Positions 1-7,007 of a DNA stretch of 11,852 nucleotides are shown in pieces. The stretch is from the NCBI GenBank assembly GCA_029861795.1, contig JAOTYS010000105.1, positions 1 through 11,852 of the forward strand, given 5' to 3'. The stretch is from Gammaproteobacteria bacterium. Its GTDB lineage: Bacteria; Pseudomonadota; Gammaproteobacteria; Arenicellales; JAOTYS01. Within the stretch, counting starts at the first letter, position 1, and each line of letters opens with the position of its first letter. A model generated the notes under the pieces. The model did not search any database and was not told the DNA's origin. It saw only the letters and a list, made by a program, of their open reading frames with translations. The position numbers and the translations under genes were made by a program.

Positions 1-1
1 A

Positions 2-73
2 TTGGTCTGGGTGGCGGTTGCAACCATTGTGTTCGTGATACGTATCATCTTTATGAGGGGCAATGCTGATTGA
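2..73 (+). CDS. C-terminal end of a membrane protein (partial)
   Basis: The window opens inside a reading frame that ends with TGA at 71-73. The 23 visible residues are strongly hydrophobic (LVWVAVATIVFVIRIIF) and end in a short polar tail (MRGNAD), which looks like a last transmembrane helix with a small soluble tail. Of the two other forward frames, one stops at 34-36 and the other gives a less protein-like peptide ending at 67-69. The family cannot be named from so little sequence. Coding status is inferred from the helix-like composition only. Confidence 0.45.
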   Translation: MVWVAVATIVFVIRIIFMRGNAD

Positions 74-133
74 GTCAGCGCCTAGGTGACCTCGCGAGCC
101 TTTAGTGTAAGCACGTTAGGATTAAAGTGTCGC

Positions 134-454
134 ATGAAAAAAGAGTGGGAAGACGCAACGAATCAAGGTGAAGTGACGGCGGCGAGCAACCTGCTAGATC
201 AGGGTGAAGCGATCGACGCCCGAGATGCGCACGGGCAGACTGCGTTGATGAACGCATCGCGCCTTGGGCATAAAGAGATCGTGTGTATGTTGATAGAGCG
301 CGGCGCGGACTTGAATGTAACGGCCAAGTATAATCTCACGGCTTTAATGCTCGCGATTATCAATGGGCATGACGATGTCGCCCGGGCTCTGATCGAAGCG
401 GGTGCGGATTTGAATGCCAGGGGCGGCAAAGGAGCGCCGGGTTTTCACGATTAG
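134..454 (+). CDS. Small ankyrin-repeat protein, shortened by an in-frame amber codon
   Basis: Ankyrin repeats form helix-turn-helix stacks that bind other proteins; the partner here is unknown. From ATG 134 the product is 106 residues. Three repeats are visible: about residues 3-36 (degenerate first helix, then LLDQGEAIDARDAHGQT), 37-69 (ALMNASRLGHKEIVCMLIERGADLN) and 70-106 (ALMLAIINGHDDVARALIEAGADLN). An upstream GTG at 86 would add 16 residues that do not look like ankyrin and has no convincing ribosome site. ATG 134 has a weak AGGA at 118-121 and is preferred. There is no signal peptide. The frame ends at TAG 452-454, but the ankyrin pattern continues in the same frame for another 25 codons (see the next entry). 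The gene may therefore be a recent nonsense mutant, or the variant may be a sequencing or assembly error. Family assignment is sure; intactness is not. Confidence 0.75.
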   Translation: MKKEWEDATNQGEVTAASNLLDQGEAIDARDAHGQTALMNASRLGHKEIVCMLIERGADLNVTAKYNLTALMLAIINGHDDVARALIEAGADLNARGGKGAPGFHD

Positions 455-532
455 ACAGCACTCACATTGGCACGAGGCCGGGGACAGAAACGGGTTGTCG
501 AGTTACTCAGGCAATATGGCGCAAAAGAGTAA
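455..532 (+). pseudogene. In-frame last ankyrin repeat downstream of an amber stop
   Basis: Directly after TAG 452-454 and in the same frame, 25 codons encode TALTLARGRGQKRVVELL followed by RQYGAKE and a TAA at 530-532. This is a good fourth ankyrin repeat with the usual C-terminal cap. Replacing the TAG by a sense codon (for example CAG or AAG, each one base away) would give a continuous 132-residue, four-repeat protein from ATG 134. No start codon or ribosome site would let this piece be made on its own. It is listed as the detached 3' part of the gene above. Confidence 0.6.
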
Positions 533-574
533 CGGTTACACTACTAAACGAGATTCTGTGAGGCATAGGTTAGT

Positions 575-1198
575 ATGGACAGGTATGTAGTTCCAGCGCG
601 GGAGGGTCGTGGAATGCATGTCCACGCAGGGCAGCATATTCGAATTACTACGCCCCATGGACGGCAGGCCGCAGATTTTTTTGCGTTTTGCGGGGATAAC
701 TTGCAGGAGTGGCTGTCGCCGATGCATACGTGGGTATGGAGCCGTTCGGTGCGCCCGCGCCAAGGAGATACTTTTCTCAGCCGTTTCCGGCGTCCGCTGT
801 TAGACTTCGATGAAGATGGTGCCAACGGTGTGCACGACATGTTGATTGCTGCGTGCGATCAAGCGCGTTACGAGCAATTTGGATTTGAAGGGCATCATCC
901 GAGTTGCTCGGAAAACCTCCAAATCGCGATGCACGGGCTTGGTTTTGACCTGGATGTGGTTCCACAGCCTGTGAACTTCTTCACCCACACACAGGTACAA
1001 GCAGACGGTATGTTAGTCTCACCGCCTAACCCAGTGCCCGCCCAGGCCTATGTTGAGCTAAAGGCCCGACTAGACCTGTTTTGCGTGGTGTCCTCTTGCC
1101 CTTTCGATCTACAAGTGCCCGGTTGGACCATTAACGCCGCGGGAGGCCCCACAGAACTCATAGTGGAGGTGGGGGAATCAAACGCTCTAGCGCCATGA
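575..1198 (+). CDS. DUF1989 (urea carboxylase-associated) family protein
   Basis: This 207-residue protein matches the DUF1989 family throughout. Visible landmarks are the opening HVHAGQHIRI (residues 15-24), GRQAADFFAF (29-38), a conserved T52 region, the RQGDTFLS block (62-69), FDEDGANGVHD (78-88), HHPSCSENL with H107, H108, C111 and N114, QPVNFF (131-136), and a late SSCP (173-176). The conserved His, Cys and acidic residues suggest a metal or small-molecule site; that is inference. Family members often sit beside urea carboxylase or amino-acid use genes, but none is present here, so no substrate can be assigned. ATG 575 lies just before the conserved N-terminal block; only a weak purine stretch precedes it. 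The length is normal for the family. It is followed 48 bases later by a dehydrogenase gene on the same strand, possibly co-transcribed. Confidence 0.85.
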   Translation: MDRYVVPAREGRGMHVHAGQHIRITTPHGRQAADFFAFCGDNLQEWLSPMHTWVWSRSVRPRQGDTFLSRFRRPLLDFDEDGANGVHDMLIAACDQARYEQFGFEGHHPSCSENLQIAMHGLGFDLDVVPQPVNFFTHTQVQADGMLVSPPNPVPAQAYVELKARLDLFCVVSSCPFDLQVPGWTINAAGGPTELIVEVGESNALAP

Positions 1199-1246
1199 TC
1201 TTAATGGGGTTGTGACAGATGAGCGAATCATTAGGAGAAAAGTACG

Positions 1247-1906
1247 ATGTCTACAGTTTTGATAACTGGTGCAAATCGGGGAATTGGACTGGAACTTTGT
1301 CGACAGTACAAACAGCGAAACGATCGCGTCATCGCAGTGTGCCGACAGAGTTCCTCGGAGTTAAACGCGCTAGACGTGGAAGTTCGTGATGGCGTCGATG
1401 TAACGGAGGAGGGATCAGTAAACACGTTTGCCAGTGCCCTGCAGGGAGTGAAACTCGACACATTGATTAACAATGCCGGAATACTCAGCAGCGAAACATT
1501 GGCAAGTCTAGATTTCGATTATATCCGTCGGCAGTTCGAAGTTAACACGCTGGGTCCACTGAGAGTGACCGTTGCACTGCTGAAATGTCTCAAGCCGGGA
1601 TCGAAAGTCGCAATAGTCAGCAGCCGCATGGGTTCCATCGCCGACAATACCTCGGGCGGTTATTACGGTTACCGAATGTCCAAGGCTGCGGTGAATATGG
1701 CCGGAGTCAGTCTTGCCCAAGACTTGCATGAGCGTGGTATCGCGGTGGTGCTGCTGCACCCTGGCATGGTGGCGACTGAGATGACCGGACGAACAGGTAT
1801 ACCGCCTGAAGAGGCGGCCTCCGGACTCATTGCAAGAATCGACGAAGTGGACCTGCAGCATAGTGGGTATTTTTGGCATGCAAGCGGAGAGCGCTTGTCA
1901 TGGTGA
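1247..1906 (+). CDS. Short-chain dehydrogenase/reductase (C-factor-like SDR)
   Basis: This is a 219-residue classical-type SDR, a cytoplasmic NAD(P)-dependent oxidoreductase. The cofactor loop TGANRGIG is at residues 7-14, NNAG at 75-78, the structural Asn at N100, the catalytic Ser in IVSSRMGS (123-130), and the YxxxK pair at Y142 and K146. HPGMVATEMTG (171-181) is the usual post-active-site segment. The NNAG spacing and short C-terminus resemble the C-factor/CsgA-like SDR subgroup. Absence of an Arg or Asp in an obvious second-strand position leaves cofactor preference open, and the substrate cannot be read from sequence. ATG 1247 is set by a strong AGGAGA site at 1233-1238, 8 bases upstream. 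It follows the DUF1989 gene and may share its transcript. Confidence 0.9.
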   Translation: MSTVLITGANRGIGLELCRQYKQRNDRVIAVCRQSSSELNALDVEVRDGVDVTEEGSVNTFASALQGVKLDTLINNAGILSSETLASLDFDYIRRQFEVNTLGPLRVTVALLKCLKPGSKVAIVSSRMGSIADNTSGGYYGYRMSKAAVNMAGVSLAQDLHERGIAVVLLHPGMVATEMTGRTGIPPEEAASGLIARIDEVDLQHSGYFWHASGERLSW

Positions 1907-1977
1907 CCTTGCCCATGGTCGACAGAACCCTTCGGCGTTAGAATGTGTGAACGTGTCTGCTAAGAATCGCGAAACCA

Positions 1978-2250
1978 TTGGATAAGCAACGACTACTTGA
2001 ACTGCTGAAAGGCCTCCATTCCGAACTCGAAGCCACCGAGTCGGTGGACGCCGAGTCTGATGAGCTGTTGCGCACGGTTATGACTGATATTCATAGACTT
2101 TTGGACAACAGGGGAGAGGCCCCGTCTGATCAAGGTAAAACCATAAATGAGCGAATGAAGAAGATTGCCGTGCAGTTTGAGGCGGATCATCCGCGCTTGT
2201 CGATGACAATGAATGAAGTGATGGACGCCTTGAATAAGATGGGGATTTAG
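1978..2250 (+). CDS. DUF4404 family protein
   Basis: This is a 90-residue, highly charged, probably all-helical soluble protein. The pattern matches DUF4404: an N-terminal helix RLLELLKGLHSELEATESVD (5-24), a second helix DELLRTVMTDIHRLLD (28-43), a loop, then INERMKKIAVQFEADHPRL (56-74) and the C-terminal signature DALNKMGI (83-90). Function is unknown in the family. The start is TTG 1978: the frame is open only back to 1951 after a TGA at 1948-1950, no ATG or GTG is available, and the family's MxKxRLxELL beginning falls exactly here. The ribosome site is weak (AAGA around 1962). The gene faces nfi tail to tail, with 59 bases between the stop codons. Confidence 0.8.
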   Translation: MDKQRLLELLKGLHSELEATESVDAESDELLRTVMTDIHRLLDNRGEAPSDQGKTINERMKKIAVQFEADHPRLSMTMNEVMDALNKMGI

Positions 2251-2266
2251 ACCAGTGGGCCCTATA

Positions 2267-2286
2267 AACTAGGAATTCAGCTAGTT
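2267..2286. terminator. Weak stem-loop between convergent genes (possible terminator)
   Basis: AACTAG (2267-2272) and CTAGTT (2281-2286) form a 6-bp perfect inverted repeat with an 8-base loop. CCAG/CTGG (2252-2255 and 2287-2290) could extend it after a bulge. It lies between the stop codons of the DUF4404 gene and nfi, where a two-way terminator is expected. There is no T-tract on either side, so intrinsic termination would be weak. Confidence 0.25.
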
Positions 2287-2309
2287 CTGGCTCGGGTAGT
2301 GGTGTTATT

Positions 2310-3005
2310 TCAGTCAGCCCGTTCGAGCGCAAGCTTTTTACTCTTTTTCGATACTAGTTTGTCCGCAAGTCGTGTGGGCTCCGGAAGGCGGTATCTAGTG
2401 GCACAGGCGAGGACAAGACGCTCTGCTGTGGGTAGATCGATGTTGTGGCCGACGCTAACGAAAACAGGCCTCACCCCGGTTTGAGTTCGCAGCACTGTGC
2501 CGATCCTTTCGCCGCGGTGGCTGACAACCGCCTTCGATCCGCGCCTTGTGGCCGGTTCTTTGTGTTCACCTACTAGACGGCTCTTGGCACAACCGACAAC
2601 GACCGTATTAATGATTACACCAACATGACAGGCGATGCCAAAGCGGCGTGGGTGTGCGAGACCTTGGCCATCCAGCATGATGGCATCGGGCACGTGCTTT
2701 AATTTTGCTATTGCGGCCAGCACCGCTGGCGCCTCGCGAAACGACAAAAGCCCCGGCACATAAGGAAACGAAACTTCACGGCTAACAGTATGTTGCTCGA
2801 TCACCTGCCGATCACGAATATCCCAAATAACGACACCCGCCAGACAACGCCCAGTGTCTCGAGGAAATGCAGCATCGACACCCGCCACGAATCGAATCTG
2901 CTTCGACTGAGCGGATGTGATCACCCGCGAGCTTAAGCGTTGCTGAATCTCGACCGCTTGCTTAGGAGTGACGGACCAGCGGTGGGGGGCTCTCGGTATT
3001 TTCAT
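2310..3005 (-). CDS. nfi: Endonuclease V (deoxyinosine 3' endonuclease)
   Basis: Endonuclease V cuts DNA near deoxyinosine and other deaminated bases to start their repair; it acts on the chromosome in the cytoplasm. This 231-residue protein has the full set of family landmarks: GVDAAF with metal-binding D44, the base-wedge motif FPYVPGLLSFRE (80-91) including Y82 and E91, the DGQGLAHPRRFGIACHVG block (112-129) with D112, a Lys at 141 in AKSRLVGEHKEP, SVGHNIDL (184-191), and the terminal RLPEPTRLAD (206-215). All expected catalytic acids are present. The length is normal. The start is ATG 3003-3005; a short Lys/Arg-rich tail ends the protein. It is divergent from csaA, sharing the 113-base gap, and convergent with the DUF4404 gene. 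It appears to be a single-gene transcript. Confidence 0.95.
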   Translation of the reverse strand: MKIPRAPHRWSVTPKQAVEIQQRLSSRVITSAQSKQIRFVAGVDAAFPRDTGRCLAGVVIWDIRDRQVIEQHTVSREVSFPYVPGLLSFREAPAVLAAIAKLKHVPDAIMLDGQGLAHPRRFGIACHVGVIINTVVVGCAKSRLVGEHKEPATRRGSKAVVSHRGERIGTVLRTQTGVRPVFVSVGHNIDLPTAERLVLACATRYRLPEPTRLADKLVSKKSKKLALERAD

Positions 3006-3065
3006 ATTAACTGTCGCGGGTGATAGATGTCAGTTAGCTCGAAGATTCAAGCACATCCGAATAAA

Positions 3066-3086
3066 TGCCCGAGGGCAGTGTACAAT
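3066..3086 (+). promoter_or_regulatory. Short dyad and -10-like element in the nfi/csaA divergent gap
   Basis: TGCCC-GA-GGGCA (3066-3077) is a compact inverted repeat. It is followed by TACAAT at 3081-3086, a fair -10 match 32 bases before the csaA ATG. No good -35 is visible at 16-18 bases, so a promoter here would need an activator or be weak. The dyad could be an operator for csaA or for the divergent nfi. This is suggestive only. Confidence 0.25.
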
Positions 3087-3118
3087 TCCTGCCAACGTAT
3101 CGCACAGAGAGCAAGCAC

Positions 3119-3457
3119 ATGGTTGAAATTTCATGGGATGAGTTTGAGCGCGTGGAGCTTCGTGTGGGAACTATTATAGCGGCCGAAGATTTCCCAGAAG
3201 CGCGCAAACCCGCTTACAAATTACGAGCAGACTTCGGGGATCCTATCGGCATTAAGAAATCCAGCGCCCAGATCACACACCTCTATGAGAAGGAGGAGTT
3301 ATTGGGGAAGCAGATCATCGGTGTGGTGAACTTTCCGGTGAAACAGATCGGACCATTCCGCTCAGAGTTTCTAGTGACTGGGTTCGGCCTGGAGGGCGGT
3401 GAAGTGGTGCTGGCGGTACCGGATAAGACGGTCGCCAACGGTCTCAAGCTGGCGTAG
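3119..3457 (+). CDS. csaA: CsaA-type tRNA-binding-domain protein (putative export chaperone)
   Basis: This is a 112-residue single OB-fold protein of the CsaA family, related to the tRNA-binding domain of MetRS C-termini and Arc1p/EMAP-II. CsaA in Bacillus has chaperone activity linked to the Sec pathway; in proteobacteria the role is less clear. Landmarks are FERVELRVGTIIAAEDFPEA (9-28), KPAYKLRADFG (30-40), GIKKSSAQIT (44-53), the dimer/ligand-site GKQIIGVVNFPVKQIGPFRSE (63-83) and LVTGF (85-89). ATG 3119 is chosen over an ATG at 3065, because AGAGAG (3106-3111) lies 7 bases upstream and the CsaA family begins here; the length then equals the usual about 110. Its stop TAG (3455-3457) shares its G with the GTG of the next gene. 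Confidence 0.92.
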   Translation: MVEISWDEFERVELRVGTIIAAEDFPEARKPAYKLRADFGDPIGIKKSSAQITHLYEKEELLGKQIIGVVNFPVKQIGPFRSEFLVTGFGLEGGEVVLAVPDKTVANGLKLA

Positions 3458-4110
3458 TGAGTCGCGCGAGCAGCCACAGTGCAACGCCGGTCGTGCGCGT
3501 TAGCACACGTGAACTTTTTGGGCTCCTCGCGATCGCGTTGTTGGCGCTTGTTGTTTCTGGAGTCAATCCCCATGACCGATTAACGTGGTTTCTTGAAGTA
3601 TTTCCGGTTTTGATCGGGATCTCAGCGCTGGCCGTGTCTTATCGGCGCTTTCCGTTAACGACTCTGCTGTATCGTCTTCTTTTGATCCACGCCCTGATAC
3701 TCATAGTTGGCGGCCACTATACTTACGCGCGGGTCCCGGCGGGGTTCTGGTTCCAAGATCTATTTGACCTCGGCCGCAACCACTACGATAGATTGGGGCA
3801 TTTTATGCAGGGATTTGTTCCGGCAATTCTGGTGCGGGAGGTATTGCTGCGCACCTCGCCACTAGCAGCAGGGAAATGGTTGTTTTTTCTCGTCGTCTGC
3901 GTGTGTCTGGCGTTTAGTGCCTTCTATGAAATGATCGAGTGGTGGGCAGCCGTGCTTGGTGGCGACAGTGCCATGGAGTTTCTGGGCACGCAGGGCGATG
4001 TATGGGATACGCAATGGGATATGTGCTTGGCGCTCGTTGGGGCCATCACGGCATTACTACTTCTGCGGCGGCGGCATGACTTTGAGTTACGACGTATTAT
4101 CTTATCTTGA
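3457..4110 (+). CDS. yjdF: DUF2238 (YjdF-like) inner membrane protein
   Basis: This 217-residue polytopic inner membrane protein belongs to DUF2238, the family of E. coli YjdF; function is unknown. Likely membrane segments are at about 20-37, 44-62, 68-86, 114-132, 140-160 and 188-204. The family signature is clear: GGHYTYA (85-91), a loop with NHYDRLGHFMQGFVPA (108-123), FYEMIEWW (156-163), and FLGTQGDVWDTQWDM (175-189). The many conserved His, Asp and Glu residues in these blocks suggest a metal or enzymatic site at the membrane face (inference). GTG 3457 overlaps the csaA stop as TAGTG and no clear ribosome site precedes it, which suggests translational coupling to csaA. No functional link between the two products is known to me. 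Confidence 0.88.
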   Translation: MSRASSHSATPVVRVSTRELFGLLAIALLALVVSGVNPHDRLTWFLEVFPVLIGISALAVSYRRFPLTTLLYRLLLIHALILIVGGHYTYARVPAGFWFQDLFDLGRNHYDRLGHFMQGFVPAILVREVLLRTSPLAAGKWLFFLVVCVCLAFSAFYEMIEWWAAVLGGDSAMEFLGTQGDVWDTQWDMCLALVGAITALLLLRRRHDFELRRIILS

Positions 4111-4141
4111 TATGACTTCGGTCAGCGATGCCGAGGGACCG

Positions 4142-4161
4142 TCTGATACTATTCTGATACT
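4142..4161 (+). repeat. 9-bp direct repeat TCTGATACT upstream of thyA
   Basis: TCTGATACT occurs at 4142-4150 and again at 4153-4161, two bases apart, about 75-90 bases before the thyA start. The 11-base period puts both copies on one face of the helix, which suits a regulator half-site pair. It could equally be a small chance duplication. The rest of the 123-base gap (4111-4233) has no strong promoter match that I can defend. Confidence 0.3.
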
Positions 4162-4221
4162 CTGAAGTTTGTGTAGGCCTTAAATCGTTAGTTAAATCAC
4201 AGCGCTATCAGCTATCGAGTC

Positions 4222-4227
4222 GAGAGG
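4222..4227 (+). promoter_or_regulatory. Ribosome binding site deciding the thyA TTG start
   Basis: GAGAGG lies 6 bases before TTG 4234. Together with the conserved MKQYL beginning of the protein it supports initiation at TTG. Confidence 0.6.
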
Positions 4228-4233
4228 CGGCCG

Positions 4234-5112
4234 TTGAAGCAATATCTTGATGTGGTCCGCGAGGTGCTTGCAAAAGGTACCCGCAAGGAAAACCGTACAG
4301 GTGTTGATACGCTGTCTACCTTCAATATCAACTATGAGATTGATTTGCGTGACGGTTTTCCCTTGCTCACCACCAAAGAGATCTCATGGAAGAACATTGT
4401 AGTTGAGAACCTGTGGTTTCTCTCCGGTGAGACTCATATCGGTTTGCTGCACAAGCACGGATGCAAGTTCTGGGATCCTTGGGCTAATGAGCAAGGTAAA
4501 GTCCCCAGTGCGTACGGGAATTTTTGGCGGCATTTCCCGATCCATGAAAACGGCAAGCCTGGCTTTAGCGACCAAATTGCTTGGGCTGTTGCAGAACTCA
4601 AGCGCAATCCCATGAGTCGGAGGTTGCTGATTTCGGCGTGGGCGCCTGGAAACGCTCAGAGCAGCGCGTTACCGCCATGCCACGCTCTATGGGTGCTTAA
4701 TGTGCAGATCGATGAAAACGATGAACCTTACCTTTGTCTGCATCTCACACAACGCAGTTGCGACGTGGCATTGGGTGTACCGTATAACATCGCAGGGTAC
4801 GCGTTTTTGTTAGAGTTGGTCGCGCGATTTTCAGACATCCCCACCGGGCTTTTCGCTCACACCCTTATCGATGCGCATATCTACACTGCTAAAGCAGATG
4901 GGTCCATGTCAGAGTATGACCATGTGCCCGGACTGGAACAGCAATTGAAGCGTGACATCCGTCCGCTTCCAAGATTAGTCATTGATTCCAGCATTCGTGC
5001 TTTGGAGGATATTAGGGCATTATTAGATGCCGATACTGAGACATTGGTTAACAATTTTCGCTTAGACGGATACAACCCCCATCCGCCAATCAGATTCAAG
5101 GTCGCTGTTTAG
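4234..5112 (+). CDS. thyA: Thymidylate synthase (ThyA type)
   Basis: ThyA methylates dUMP to dTMP using 5,10-methylene-THF and releases DHF; it is a cytoplasmic homodimer. The 292-residue protein has MKQYLDVVREVL at the start, dUMP phosphate Arg R21 in NRTGV, DGFPLLTTK (40-48), WFLSGETHI (61-69), SRRLLISAW (128-136), the catalytic Cys C149 in LPPCHALW, QRSCDVALGVPYNIAGYAF (173-191) with N185, DAHIY (213-217), and GYNPHPPIRFKVAV at the end. All active-site residues are in place. It is longer than the 264-residue E. coli enzyme, the extra residues lying mainly in the region between about 85 and 112 and before the C-terminal block. The start is TTG 4234: the N-terminus aligns exactly with E. coli MKQYLE, and a GAGAGG site precedes it. 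folA follows after 95 bases, completing the dTMP/THF cycle. Confidence 0.97.
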   Translation: MKQYLDVVREVLAKGTRKENRTGVDTLSTFNINYEIDLRDGFPLLTTKEISWKNIVVENLWFLSGETHIGLLHKHGCKFWDPWANEQGKVPSAYGNFWRHFPIHENGKPGFSDQIAWAVAELKRNPMSRRLLISAWAPGNAQSSALPPCHALWVLNVQIDENDEPYLCLHLTQRSCDVALGVPYNIAGYAFLLELVARFSDIPTGLFAHTLIDAHIYTAKADGSMSEYDHVPGLEQQLKRDIRPLPRLVIDSSIRALEDIRALLDADTETLVNNFRLDGYNPHPPIRFKVAV

Positions 5113-5207
5113 CCTAGATGTTGTACCAAAGATGCCAGGACGGTGAGGTGTTTTTGGTCTAAGTTGAACTACAGTGTCTCTCGAAAAACCACGGCCGGGC
5201 TAGATTC

Positions 5208-5672
5208 ATGCGTGGGTTGATCGTTGCGGTCTCCCCGGAAGGTGTCATCGGCATCGATGGAAAAATGCCTTGGCACTATTCCGAAGACTTAAAGCGATTC
5301 AAGCGCATCACCATAAACTCCACCATCATCATGGGACGGGTGACGTGGGAGTCCATCGGCTCGAAACCCCTACCTGGACGGCGTAACATCGTCATCACCA
5401 GTCGAAAACTGACCGACGTGGAATGCTTTCCCGATATCCAGTCTGCACTGGATACCTGCTCGGGAACCGTTTGGTTCATTGGCGGAGCGCGGCTTTATCA
5501 AGAAGCGATCAATCATTGTGACCTAATGGATGTCACCTATGTACCTGATCGTATCGAGGCGCCTAATGCGGTTCACTTCCCGAAAGTAGAAGCCGGCGAG
5601 TGGGAGCTAGAGTCCGAGGAGACCAACGATAACGAACCCTCTCTTAGGCATTGCAGATACCGGCGAAAGTGA
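5208..5672 (+). CDS. folA: Dihydrofolate reductase
   Basis: DHFR reduces DHF to THF with NADPH and so regenerates the cofactor oxidised by the neighbouring ThyA. The 154-residue protein shows GVIGIDGKMPWH (12-23), the folate-binding acid D27 in SEDLKRFKRIT, IMGRVTWESIG (41-51) followed by PLPGRRNIVI (54-63), and WFIGGARLYQEAI (89-101), the NADPH-binding loop. VTYV replaces the E. coli LTHI strand. The C-terminus (SLRHCRYRRK) is a normal final strand. Size matches the usual chromosomal enzyme (159 in E. coli); nothing suggests a plasmid-type trimethoprim-resistant form. ATG 5208 has no strong ribosome site, so low expression or coupling to thyA is possible. The 95-base gap to thyA has no clear terminator. 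Confidence 0.96.
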   Translation: MRGLIVAVSPEGVIGIDGKMPWHYSEDLKRFKRITINSTIIMGRVTWESIGSKPLPGRRNIVITSRKLTDVECFPDIQSALDTCSGTVWFIGGARLYQEAINHCDLMDVTYVPDRIEAPNAVHFPKVEAGEWELESEETNDNEPSLRHCRYRRK

Positions 5673-5715
5673 TACGCTAGTCAACTGATCGCAAACTAAA
5701 CAGAGGTGCTGCGAG

Positions 5716-6930
5716 ATGGCTGTCGCGACTAAAGAGCAAAGAGTAGCCAAACCAACGAAGTCTGCCTTCCAGTGGGAAGATCCACTGCTGTTAGAAGAGC
5801 AGCTCACAGATGAGGAGCGCATGGTCCGCGACAGCGTGCGTAAGTACTGTCAGGACCGTTTAATGCCTCGAATTCTTGAGGCCAATCGTCACGAACATTT
5901 CGATCGTAAAATTCTTAATGAGATGGGCGAGCTTGGAATGCTGGGCTCCACCATTGAAGGCTATGGCTGCGCCGGTATGAGCTATGTTTGCTATGGCCTT
6001 ATCGCCCGGGAGATCGAGCGTGTCGACAGCGGCTATCGGTCTGCCATGAGCGTGCAGTCGAGCCTGGTGATGTATCCCATCCATGCCTACGGCACCGAAA
6101 CCCAGCGAGAAAAGTACTTGCCTAAGCTCGCCACCGGCGAGCTAGTTGGGTGTTTCGGTCTAACCGAGCCAGATCACGGATCCGATCCGGGCGGCATGAA
6201 GGCCCGGGCTCATAAGGTCGATGGTGGTTATTTGTTGTCTGGTTCAAAGATGTGGATCTCCAATTCACCGATCGCGGATGTGTTTGTGATCTGGGCAAAA
6301 GACGATGACGGTGTGATTCGGGGGTTTATTCTCGAGCGCGGTATGCAGGGAGTTACCACTCCAAAGATCGAGGGGAAGTTCTCTTTGAGAGCGTCCACCA
6401 CCGGTGAGGTGGTGATGGATGAGGTGTTTGTACCGGAGGCGAATGCACTGCCCAATGTATCTGGACTTAAAGGGCCTTTCGGTTGTCTTAACCGCGCCCG
6501 TTATGGGATCGCTTGGGGCACCATGGGCGCGGCGGAGTTTTGTTGGCACGCGGCTCGCAATTACACACTGGAGCGCAAACAGTTTGGGCGGCCGTTGGCC
6601 GCGAATCAGTTGATTCAGAAGAAGCTCGCTGATATGCAAACTGAAATCACATTGGGATTACAGGCCTGTCTGAGGTTGGGGCGTATGTTTGACGAAGGGC
6701 TGGCGGCGCCCGAGGCCATATCTTTGTTGAAGCGAAACAATTGTGGCAAGGCGTTGGATATCGCGCGACAGGCGCGGGATATACACGGTGGAAACGGTGT
6801 CTCAGATGAATTTCATGTGATACGGCACGTCATGAATCTAGAAGCGGTCAACACTTACGAAGGCACCCACGACGTGCATGCGCTCATTCTAGGGCGCGCG
6901 CAGACAGGCATTCAGGCCTTTACCGCATAA
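5716..6930 (+). CDS. gcdH: Glutaryl-CoA dehydrogenase
   Basis: GcdH is an FAD enzyme of the acyl-CoA dehydrogenase family that oxidises and decarboxylates glutaryl-CoA to crotonyl-CoA, in lysine, tryptophan and glutarate breakdown. The 404-residue protein matches this subfamily from end to end: [14 protein letters not shown] (18-31), [14 protein letters not shown] (50-63), [14 protein letters not shown] (105-118) with R108, the Arg that binds the glutaryl carboxylate in GCDs, [13 protein letters not shown] (146-158), [13 protein letters not shown] (178-190), [11 protein letters not shown] (217-227), [20 protein letters not shown] (288-307), and catalytic base E382 in [17 protein letters not shown]. 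The presence of R108 and E382 separates it from ordinary short-chain dehydrogenases. ATG 5716 has AGAGGTG at 5702-5708. It starts 43 bases after folA, and an alpha/beta hydrolase follows on the same strand. Confidence 0.95.
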   Translation: MAVATKEQRVAKPTKSAFQWEDPLLLEEQLTDEERMVRDSVRKYCQDRLMPRILEANRHEHFDRKILNEMGELGMLGSTIEGYGCAGMSYVCYGLIAREIERVDSGYRSAMSVQSSLVMYPIHAYGTETQREKYLPKLATGELVGCFGLTEPDHGSDPGGMKARAHKVDGGYLLSGSKMWISNSPIADVFVIWAKDDDGVIRGFILERGMQGVTTPKIEGKFSLRASTTGEVVMDEVFVPEANALPNVSGLKGPFGCLNRARYGIAWGTMGAAEFCWHAARNYTLERKQFGRPLAANQLIQKKLADMQTEITLGLQACLRLGRMFDEGLAAPEAISLLKRNNCGKALDIARQARDIHGGNGVSDEFHVIRHVMNLEAVNTYEGTHDVHALILGRAQTGIQAFTA

Positions 6931-7007
6931 TCCGAGTCAACGGCGATAGCGCGTGAAATTTTTTGGTCCCTCTGGACTAGTGGTTGGCGCTCCCCAAGCA
7001 AACCGCG

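Noticed and set aside
544..840. A - strand frame of 98 codons under the DUF1989 gene
   Set aside because: The + strand carries conserved DUF1989 motifs over the whole stretch; the opposite frame is Arg/Ser-rich noise.
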